From Collimonas rhizosphaerae (GTDB taxonomy: Bacteria > Pseudomonadota > Gammaproteobacteria > Burkholderiales > Burkholderiaceae_D): a stretch of 64,000 nt of DNA. The notes beneath the pieces were generated by a model. It worked only from the letters and a program-made list of their open reading frames with translations. It did not search any database and was not told the origin of the DNA. The DNA is taken from NCBI RefSeq assembly GCF_038896935.1, contig NZ_JBANDC010000015.1, positions 1 through 64,000 on the forward strand. The letters are read 5' to 3'. Each line of letters begins with the position of its first letter. Within the stretch, counting starts at the first letter, position 1. The position numbers were made by a program, and so were the translations under genes. Positions 16,668-23,102 of this stretch are shown here, piece after piece.

Positions 16668-17408
16668 CTACAAGCCGTTGTTGAGGAAAGCGCGCAGTTC
16701 CGCGGTTTGCGGCGCGTCCAGCATTTCGCCGGGGCCGACTTCCCATACCTTGCCTTGATGCATGTAGATGATGCGGTCGGCGACCCGCTTGGCGAACGCC
16801 ATTTCATGCGTCACCAACAGCATCGTCATGCCGCCCGCCGCCAGGTCTTCCATCACGCGCAACACTTCACCGGTCAGCTGCGGATCAAGCGCCGAAGTCA
16901 CTTCATCGAACAGCATCACTTTCGGCGCCATCGCCAGCGAACGCGCAATCGCCACCCGCTGCTGCTGGCCGCCGGACAACTGCTCCGGGTACGCCGCCGC
17001 CTTGTCGCCCAGGCCGACCTGCTCCAGCGCCGCCAGCGACACCCGCAACGCTTCCGCGCGCGGCTGGCGCTTGACATGGCGCAGCGCCAGCATGATGTTC
17101 TCCTGCACCGTCAGGTGCGGAAACAGGTTGTAGCTCTGGAACACGATCCCGACTTCCTGGCGCAGCCGGTGCAGGTCGACCTGCGGATCGTCGACCCGGA
17201 TGTCGCACACCTCGATGCTGCCGGAATCGATGGTTTCGAGCCGGTCGATGCAGCGTAGCGCCGTGCTTTTGCCCGAACCGCTGGCGCCGATGATGGCGAT
17301 CATCTCGCCCTTGCCGACTTCGAACGAGACACCCTTGAGGACCTGGTTGGCGCCGAAGCTCTTGTAGATCTGGTCCAGCTTGACGATTGGGTTAGCGATT
17401 GCCGACAT
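16668..17408 (-). CDS. ABC transporter ATP-binding protein (GlnQ/HisP type)
   Basis: 246 residues. Walker A is GASGSGKSTALRCI, the Q loop is IVFQSYNLFPHLT, the signature is LSGGQQQRVAIARSLAM, Walker B is VMLFDEVTSALDP (E position as DEVTS) and the switch histidine is in LLVTHEM. This is the standard layout of polar-amino-acid importers. Its start overlaps the 3' end of the preceding permease gene by 17 bases. It energises the two-permease importer encoded upstream. Confidence 0.93.
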   Translation of the reverse strand: MSAIANPIVKLDQIYKSFGANQVLKGVSFEVGKGEMIAIIGASGSGKSTALRCIDRLETIDSGSIEVCDIRVDDPQVDLHRLRQEVGIVFQSYNLFPHLTVQENIMLALRHVKRQPRAEALRVSLAALEQVGLGDKAAAYPEQLSGGQQQRVAIARSLAMAPKVMLFDEVTSALDPQLTGEVLRVMEDLAAGGMTMLLVTHEMAFAKRVADRIIYMHQGKVWEVGPGEMLDAPQTAELRAFLNNGL

Positions 17409-18045
17409 TGAGCTTATTCTCCATGGCTTCGCTCCAGCGCGAAAGCGGGTAACACAGTGCGAAATAAAAAGCCCCGACCAGGCTGAAGATCAGGAACGGC
17501 TGGAAGATCGAATTGTTGATGATCTGGCCGGCGCGCGTCAGTTCGACAAAACCGATCACCGAGGCCAGCGAAGTCATCTTGATGACCTGCACCAGGAAAC
17601 CGACGGTCGGCGGCAACGACAAGCGCAGCGCCTGCGGGATGATCACCAGGCGCAGCGTCTGCCAGCGCGTCAGCGACAAGCATTCGGCCGCTTCCCATTG
17701 CGGTTTCGGCATCGCTTCGACGCAGCCGCGCCAGATGTCGCCCAGGTAAGCACTGGTGTAGACCATCATCGCCAGCCCGGCCGCCACCAGCGCCGGCAAG
17801 GCAAAGCCGTAAACCGACAAGCCGTAGTAGACGATGAACAGCAGGATCAGCAGCGGGATGCCTTGTATCGATTCGATGTAGAGCAAGGCCGGCAAACGCA
17901 GCCAGCGGCGCGGCGAAATGCGCGCCAGCATGACGCCGAAGCCGCCGATGCTGCCGAGCAGGAAGGCGATCAGCGACAGCAGCAGCGTCCACCAGATCGA
18001 CTGCGCCAGGTAAATCAGGTGGGTCCAGCTGAAGTTGCCGATCAT
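17392..18045 (-). CDS. ABC transporter permease (HisM/GlnP type)
   Basis: 217 residues, about five membrane helices. The EAA loop reads EAAECLSLTRWQTLRLVIIPQALR-like, split as EAAECLSLTRW and LVIIPQALRLSLPP. The ATG at 18045 overlaps the stop of the other permease gene (ATGA), showing translational coupling. A longer open frame upstream runs antiparallel to no known family and lies inside the neighbouring permease in another frame, so it is not used. It pairs with the next permease as a heterodimer. Confidence 0.9.
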   Translation of the reverse strand: MIGNFSWTHLIYLAQSIWWTLLLSLIAFLLGSIGGFGVMLARISPRRWLRLPALLYIESIQGIPLLILLFIVYYGLSVYGFALPALVAAGLAMMVYTSAYLGDIWRGCVEAMPKPQWEAAECLSLTRWQTLRLVIIPQALRLSLPPTVGFLVQVIKMTSLASVIGFVELTRAGQIINNSIFQPFLIFSLVGAFYFALCYPLSRWSEAMENKLNVGNR

Positions 18046-18797
18046 GTCGTCCTCCGCTTGCCGGCGCCGATCGCGGCAGCCTCGGCGACAGCGGGTTGCT
18101 TCCTGCCGGCTTGCGCCGCGGCGCGCCGGATCGCCCGGCGCCGCTTGAAGAAATATTCGCCCAGACCCCAGGCCAGCAGCTTGACCAGCAGCGACAGCGC
18201 CAGGTACAGGCAGGCCACCACGATATAGGTTTCCAGCGAACGGAAGGTATCCGACTGCACGGTGTTGGCGATCGCCGTCAATTCCTCGGCCGAGATCTGC
18301 GAAGCCATGGCGGAAGCCTGCATCATCAGCAGGAACTGGCTGGTCAGCGCCGGGTAGACCTTCTCTATCGACGGCTGCAGCATCACGTGCCAGCCGATGC
18401 GCCAGCGCGACAGGCCGAGGCATTCTGCCGCTTCGATCTGGCCGCGCGGCACCGCTTCCAGACCGGCGCGGATGATTTCGGCAGCGTAGGCGGCGATATT
18501 GATGATCATCGCCAGCACGGCGGCGGCGAAGGTCGGCATGTGGATGCCGAGGCTGGCCAGGCCGAAATACAAGAGGAACAGCTGCACCAGGAACGGCGTG
18601 TTGCGCACCGCGTCGATGTAGACCGAACACGCTTTCGACAGCCATTTGCGGCGGCCGCGCTTGGCGAACGCCACCAGCGTGCCGATGCTCACTCCGGCCA
18701 CCACCGCGACGCCGGTCATCTTCAGGGTCAGCCATGCGCCCTCGAGGAATACCGGCCAGTAGGGAAGAAGATCGCTAAAGTGAAGAGAAAAACTCAT
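18042..18797 (-). CDS. ABC transporter permease (HisQ/GlnP type)
   Basis: 251 residues. Membrane helices begin at FLEGAWLTLKMTGVAVVAGVS; the EAA loop has EAAECLGLSRWRIGWHVMLQP. A C-terminal basic tail (FFKRRRAIRRAAAQAGRKQ) of about 45 residues is longer than usual for the family and looks unstructured. The ATG at 18797 is chosen because it starts the conserved part; an in-frame start 16 codons upstream is possible. It is the first transporter gene after udh (146-bp gap). Confidence 0.88.
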   Translation of the reverse strand: MSFSLHFSDLLPYWPVFLEGAWLTLKMTGVAVVAGVSIGTLVAFAKRGRRKWLSKACSVYIDAVRNTPFLVQLFLLYFGLASLGIHMPTFAAAVLAMIINIAAYAAEIIRAGLEAVPRGQIEAAECLGLSRWRIGWHVMLQPSIEKVYPALTSQFLLMMQASAMASQISAEELTAIANTVQSDTFRSLETYIVVACLYLALSLLVKLLAWGLGEYFFKRRRAIRRAAAQAGRKQPAVAEAAAIGAGKRRTT

Positions 18798-18942
18798 GAC
18801 CGACGAATGCTCCTGTAGCTTTTTCTGCTTGTCTCGGCACGCCAATCGCGATTTTCATCTGCCGACTGCCGCGGTCTCCCTGCATTCCGCCCCGGCTGCG
18901 CTTTTTTTGCGCTTGTTCCGGGGACTTGCCTTTCAAGCCGGC

Positions 18943-19782
18943 TTATTGCGGCTCGAACGGTCCTGTCGCTGTAAACATGCCGCCCTGGTACATGCGCACC
19001 GGATCGTCCGCGGCCGGCAAAGGCTGCGCCTCGACCGCGGCGCGGAACTGTTCCGAGCTGTCGCGCGGCGCAAAACCAAGATGCGCGGCGTGGCGGTTAT
19101 TCCACCAGACGCCGTTGTTATCGGACATGCCGTACACCACCGTGTGGCCGACCTGCGGCGTGAACAGGCTGCAGCGCAACAGTTCGGTCAGGTCGTCGTA
19201 GCTCAGCCAGCAGGCCAGCGCGCGCCGGTCTTTGGCGGTGGGGAAGGAATTGCCGATGCGGATGCTGACGGTCTCGATGCCGTAACGGTCGAAATACAGC
19301 TGCGCCATGTCTTCGCCGTACGATTTGGACAAGCCGTAATAACCGTCCGGCCGCCGCAGGTCGTGGCTGTCGATGACCTGGTCTTGCCGGTAAAACCCGG
19401 TGACGTGGTTGGAGCTGGCGAAAACGACGCGCTTGACGCCATGCCGCCGCGCCGCTTCGTATATGTGGAACACGCCCTTGATATTGGCTTCCAGGATTTC
19501 CTCGAACGGCCGCTCCACCGATACGCCGCCGAGATGCACGATGGCGTCGCAGCCGGTCACCAGCGCGTCCACCGCGGCCCGGTCGGCCAGGTTGCAGGGC
19601 TGCACTTCTTCATGCGGCGCGGCGTCCTGCGCCAACACCGCCGCCAGGTCGGAAACCCTGACGGTGGCGGCGAACGCTGCCAGCCTTGGCCGCAATACCT
19701 TGCCCAGGCCGCCGCCGGCGCCGGTCAACAACAGGCGCCGGTACTGCGCGCCGCCCTCCGCACTATTTGTCTTGTCGCTCAT
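18943..19782 (-). CDS. udh: Uronate dehydrogenase (NAD-dependent)
   Basis: 279 residues, extended SDR / epimerase fold. The NAD motif is TGAGGGLG (about 20-27), then a conserved HLGGVSVE, SSNHVTGFY and the catalytic YYGLSKSYGED (YxxxK). These features and the length are those of bacterial Udh, which oxidises D-glucuronate or D-galacturonate to the aldarolactone. It has no signal peptide, so it acts in the cytoplasm. It heads the leftward set with an ABC importer. A symmetric operator variant lies about 90 bases upstream. It supplies the lactonase and GarD encoded in this locus. Confidence 0.88.
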   Translation of the reverse strand: MSDKTNSAEGGAQYRRLLLTGAGGGLGKVLRPRLAAFAATVRVSDLAAVLAQDAAPHEEVQPCNLADRAAVDALVTGCDAIVHLGGVSVERPFEEILEANIKGVFHIYEAARRHGVKRVVFASSNHVTGFYRQDQVIDSHDLRRPDGYYGLSKSYGEDMAQLYFDRYGIETVSIRIGNSFPTAKDRRALACWLSYDDLTELLRCSLFTPQVGHTVVYGMSDNNGVWWNNRHAAHLGFAPRDSSEQFRAAVEAQPLPAADDPVRMYQGGMFTATGPFEPQ

Positions 19783-19869
19783 GCCATGTCCCGTGCCGAT
19801 GCCGATTTGAGAGAGATCGCAGACATTGTCGCGTATCTGTGATTGTCGTGCTCTCGCCTATTGTTATAC

Positions 19870-19882
19870 GTTGTCATACAAC
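19870..19882. promoter_or_regulatory. Symmetric uronate-regulon operator variant upstream of udh
   Basis: GTTGTCATACAAC is a perfect dyad GTTGT-N3-ACAAC and shares the TTGTANGAYRAC core (minus strand: GTTGTATGACAAC) with the three 19-bp sites. It is followed by ACTTAATC, also seen after the kdgD site. It is probably the ideal form of the regulator's binding site. Confidence 0.7.
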
Positions 19883-19988
19883 TTAATCGATTATGTCTTG
19901 CCTGCGCCCTTCTTGTCAAATCACTGGGTATATCGCTAGATATATTGGATAAGGCCGCGTAAACCGGCTATTCTCGGCGATATTTTAT

Positions 19989-20007
19989 GTTGTATGATGA
20001 CTGATAA
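19989..20007 (+). promoter_or_regulatory. Predicted uronate-regulon operator in front of the DUF4440-like gene
   Basis: GTTGTATGATGACTGATAA, one base different from the kdgD and gudP sites, ends 30 bases before the start codon at 20037. It contains TATGAT, a plausible -10 box, so a bound repressor would block transcription. Confidence 0.75.
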
Positions 20008-20036
20008 GAAAACAAGCCACCACCAAGGAGACCCCG

Positions 20037-20483
20037 ATGTTTAAGAAATGGATGTATTTGTGCACAGCGATGGTCTGCTCCATGATCATTGCCCAAGGCG
20101 CAGCGGCCGCCCCCGATGAAGAATCGGTAGCGGAGCAGGTCGAAAAGCTGCGGACAGCGATGCTCCACCCCGGCGACCGCGCGGCGCTCGACCGCCTGGT
20201 CATGGACGAGCTAAGTTACGGCCACTCGAACGGCAAAGTGCAAGACAAGGCGGAATTCATCGGCGCGTTGACCAGCGGCGAATCGGACTTCGTCAGCATC
20301 GCCCTGTCGGACCAGAGCGTCAAGATTTCGGGAGATACCGCGGTGGTGCGCCACACCTTGGCGGCGGTCACCAATGACTCCGGCAAAGCGGGCAATGTCT
20401 CCCTGAAAATCCTGATGGTATGGAAGAAGCACGACGGCCATTGGCGTTTGCTGGCGCGCCAGGCGGTGCGTTTCAGCGCCTGA
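20037..20483 (+). CDS. Exported DUF4440/SnoaL-like protein, predicted member of the uronate regulon
   Basis: 148 residues. A signal peptide (LCTAMVCSMIIAQGAAAA) is followed by an NTF2-like fold: EQVEKLRTAMLHPGDRAALDRLVMDELSYGHSNG, then strands ending in ILMVWKKHDGHWRLLARQAVRF, typical of DUF4440 domains. AAGGAGACCCCGATG gives a strong ribosome site. Members of this fold bind small molecules or act as lyases or isomerases. The activity here is unknown. The operator in front ties it to uronate catabolism; it might handle a lactone or cyclic intermediate in the periplasm, as inference. Confidence 0.8.
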   Translation: MFKKWMYLCTAMVCSMIIAQGAAAAPDEESVAEQVEKLRTAMLHPGDRAALDRLVMDELSYGHSNGKVQDKAEFIGALTSGESDFVSIALSDQSVKISGDTAVVRHTLAAVTNDSGKAGNVSLKILMVWKKHDGHWRLLARQAVRFSA

Positions 20484-20555
20484 TTTACTGAGCCGGGTCG
20501 GATGCGGGCAGGACCGCGCGCCATATTGCCGGCGCGCTCCGGCTTGCTGGCCGCC

Positions 20556-20834
20556 TCAGGAGTTTTCAGTTTCCGAAGTGGTGAATTCAATGCCGCCGAC
20601 CCATTTTGCAACGAGGTTGTAAACCCATGCGCCGAACAGCGTAAAGAGAAAACCGACGACCAGGTAAATGAACGGCAGCGCCAGCATCGCGCCGATCGCC
20701 GGCGCTTTGCTCCCCGGCATCACTGAAAGAAACAGGATCATGAGGATAATGATCGGCAAGGAAACAACGAAATAAAGAATCGCCACCACCTTGGCTGTCT
20801 GCACCGGCGAAATGTTCAAGATCTGTTTTTTCAT
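20556..20834 (-). CDS. Small two-helix membrane protein, function unknown
   Basis: 92 residues. Two hydrophobic segments (about 15-38 and 48-75) flank a short loop; the C-terminus is polar. The sequence resembles small DUF3566-like membrane proteins, but I cannot assign a family with confidence. The ATG follows GGGAAAAAATC, a modest ribosome site. It converges on the DUF4440-like gene and is not clearly in an operon with the NlpC/P60 gene upstream (91-bp gap). Confidence 0.65.
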   Translation of the reverse strand: MKKQILNISPVQTAKVVAILYFVVSLPIIILMILFLSVMPGSKAPAIGAMLALPFIYLVVGFLFTLFGAWVYNLVAKWVGGIEFTTSETENS

Positions 20835-20925
20835 GATTTTTTCCCTTTTATAAATTATTGAATTACCAGCTTAAATTGCGTATCCGCGATCATCCCGTTC
20901 GCTGATTTACCGCCTTTGCATTGTT

Positions 20926-22341
20926 TCACCTGGCAACCACATGCACCAGGCTCGTCATAGCATCGACATACAAGTGCTGCTCGTCCGCAAGCAGCGGCAG
21001 CAGCGGCGTGACCGAAACCTGGTTCAGCTTCGTCATGCGGACCTTTCCCGCCGGATCGCGGAAAACGGCATAGGGCACGTCCTGCATGACATAGGGCTCG
21101 CCATTGACCTGCCCCAAAATCATCAGCACATGTCCAGGAACCACGACCAGGTCGCCGACCTGGGCGGCCAATACCGCCTCGACGCGGGCCTGGTGAGAAT
21201 CCGAAGCGGAAAAAACGCGCTGCTGCAACGCCGGGCTGCGGCCCTGGGCGCCGGAATTCGGAGGCAGGATAATGCCCATGCTGCGGTACACCTCGCCGGT
21301 GAATCCGCTGCAATCCCTGGCATTGTAAAGATGCCCCCAGCCATACCGTTCACCGAGGAACTTGAATCCCTGGCGGATGATGTTGGCTTTGGTGAGCGGC
21401 AGATACTCGGGAGAAGTGTCTTTGATCTTTTGCAGCAGTGCGGCCTTGAAGGCCAACGATCCGTCTTCGCGGCGTACCGGAAGATCCACCGTCCAGGATA
21501 CGTAAGACCCCTGGCCGTTCACCGGCTCGCCCTCAGCCAGCCGCGCAAGCGGGACCCTCACCCCCATGTCGAGCTGGAGCTCCGAAACCTCGGGCGCTTC
21601 CGGCGTAAATACTGTCCGCACCTTGTCTCCGGTCACTACGCGGAACGGCTGCTTGCCGGCATAGGCAAACACTTCTGCGGCGGCTCCCTCGGCGATGTCC
21701 GCGCGCGCTACCCACGCAGGAGCTTGTTCGCTCAAGACCAGCAGCCACTGGCCGTCGGCGCTCGCATGCGCAACGACGACGGGATCGCCTGGGAAAAGCG
21801 TGCCGCCCTGGAAGCTTTCGAAATCCAGCAGGTCCTTCGACGGAAAAGCCTGGAGCGATGTCGGGTAGGTGCGCAGCTGCGCGCGCCGCACGCTGAGCCC
21901 GTAGCGGGTGGGCGTGGTGGCCGGGATCCGGTCGGCGCCGATATTGGCCTCGATTGCCTCCATCGCCGCTTTCGGGATCGCATTTCCGGCTGCGTCCACC
22001 AGCGGCTTGGTCAGCGGTTCCGCAGCGTCCTTCAACCACAGGAGCACCTGCTCGCGGGACAAGGCCGGCCCGACCTTGGCGAGATCGTGCATGGCGGGAT
22101 CCGCTGCAAATGTTCTGGCATTCAGGTCATCGATCTGCTGCCGCGACATCAAGACTTTGTCCGGGCTGGGAGCTCGCGCAATCCAATAGTCGGGCACAAG
22201 CATCGCCTGGTCGAAACCGATCACTCCCGATGGGGGAATCGCAAGCTTGTTGTTTTGCGCTGCGGCAGTGGCCGCGATACAGAACAGGAGAGGAAACACG
22301 AACCCATGGAACACCGATCTCCTCGGCCGGGTCAGCGTCAT
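20926..22341 (-). CDS. SH3-domain NlpC/P60 peptidoglycan hydrolase, exported
   Basis: 471 residues with a signal peptide (GFVFPLLFCIAATAAAQ). The N-terminal stabilising region and SH3b-like domains (to about 330) precede the NlpC/P60 peptidase: GERYGWGHLYNARDCSGFTGEVYRS-type motif with catalytic cysteine (NARDCSG), VPGHVLMIL histidine and VMQDVPY as third polar residue. It should cut cell-wall stem peptides (D-Glu-diaminopimelate bonds). The start at 22341 begins the signal peptide; the frame is open for 91 more codons upstream without export signal. The physiological role is not visible from neighbours. Confidence 0.88.
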   Translation of the reverse strand: MTLTRPRRSVFHGFVFPLLFCIAATAAAQNNKLAIPPSGVIGFDQAMLVPDYWIARAPSPDKVLMSRQQIDDLNARTFAADPAMHDLAKVGPALSREQVLLWLKDAAEPLTKPLVDAAGNAIPKAAMEAIEANIGADRIPATTPTRYGLSVRRAQLRTYPTSLQAFPSKDLLDFESFQGGTLFPGDPVVVAHASADGQWLLVLSEQAPAWVARADIAEGAAAEVFAYAGKQPFRVVTGDKVRTVFTPEAPEVSELQLDMGVRVPLARLAEGEPVNGQGSYVSWTVDLPVRREDGSLAFKAALLQKIKDTSPEYLPLTKANIIRQGFKFLGERYGWGHLYNARDCSGFTGEVYRSMGIILPPNSGAQGRSPALQQRVFSASDSHQARVEAVLAAQVGDLVVVPGHVLMILGQVNGEPYVMQDVPYAVFRDPAGKVRMTKLNQVSVTPLLPLLADEQHLYVDAMTSLVHVVAR

Positions 22342-22397
22342 TTTCAATTGGCAATCCCCCGCGGAAGGCGCCGAGACATGCCCGGTTCCCAGGGCAT

Positions 22398-22787
22398 TCA
22401 AACCTTTCCCGCCGGCGTGCGTATCACCATGAACAGCATCAGCAACATGCCCAAAAGGACCGCGATCGATGACAAGCCGAGAACCGGGCCGATAGTCTCT
22501 TCGGGGACGAATTGTCCCGACAGCAGGAACAGGCTGGCCAGCATGATCAAGGCGCCGGCGTGATGCAGGACAAATTGCAATGTCGCCACGCCGGGCCGGA
22601 CTCCGGCCAGCCACAGCTTGTGGATGACGCCGTAAACGACGGAAATCGCGAAGCCGATCAGCAGAATGTGGGCATGCGTAACCAGCTGCGAGTGGTTCTG
22701 CGACATGCCCATGTAGATTCCGAACGCCAGTCCGAGAACCGCATAAGCCAGTCCGGAAACCAGGAACTTCCTGTCAAACCCCATCAT
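22398..22787 (-). CDS. Four-helix membrane protein with conserved histidines (heme-copper oxidase subunit I-like)
   Basis: 129 residues, four predicted membrane helices. THAHILLIGF, YGVIHKLW and LQFVLHHAGALIM place several histidines within helices. This resembles a short piece of heme-copper oxidase subunit I, and stand-alone proteins of this type occur in proteobacteria. Heme or metal binding is inferred; no enzymatic role is known to me. It lies 56 bases upstream of the NlpC/P60 gene on the same strand. A GGCAAAT-A-ATTTGCC palindrome (22835-22849) lies in front of it. Confidence 0.7.
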   Translation of the reverse strand: MMGFDRKFLVSGLAYAVLGLAFGIYMGMSQNHSQLVTHAHILLIGFAISVVYGVIHKLWLAGVRPGVATLQFVLHHAGALIMLASLFLLSGQFVPEETIGPVLGLSSIAVLLGMLLMLFMVIRTPAGKV

Positions 22788-23102
22788 TGACCTCCCATGT
22801 GCTCGCGCATCAAACGATCCGCAAAATTGCCGCAGGCAAATAATTTGCCTATGCTGCCACGAATAAGGGGGGCGATCAATATTAAATGAGACGAGTGCCT
22901 GTACTTCTACATTTGGCTGATGGCGGCATTGCTGGATGGCTGTTTACGGCTGTGGATTCAACCGGCGGAGGCAACAGATTGATGAAATCGTCCGCCTGTC
23001 AAATTATCCGTATGCGGCTGCGTTTGAGGAAACCATCGATACTTTGCACGGTACCGGCCTGGCGACGGATAATAGCGGCTACATCATTTTTAGAATTCCC
23101 CC
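22788..23102. other. Intergenic region with one palindrome
   Basis: About 315 bases between divergent genes. The clearest signal is the 15-bp palindrome GGCAAATAATTTGCC at 22835-22849, a candidate operator for the leftward membrane-protein gene. Short open frames here (about 80 codons) have no recognisable features. No ribosome site is evident directly before the rightward start at 23103. Confidence 0.6.
22835..22849. promoter_or_regulatory. Palindrome GGCAAATAATTTGCC
   Basis: Perfect 7-bp arms around one central base, 48 bases upstream of the leftward start at 22787. It is placed like an operator. The binding protein is unknown. Confidence 0.4.
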
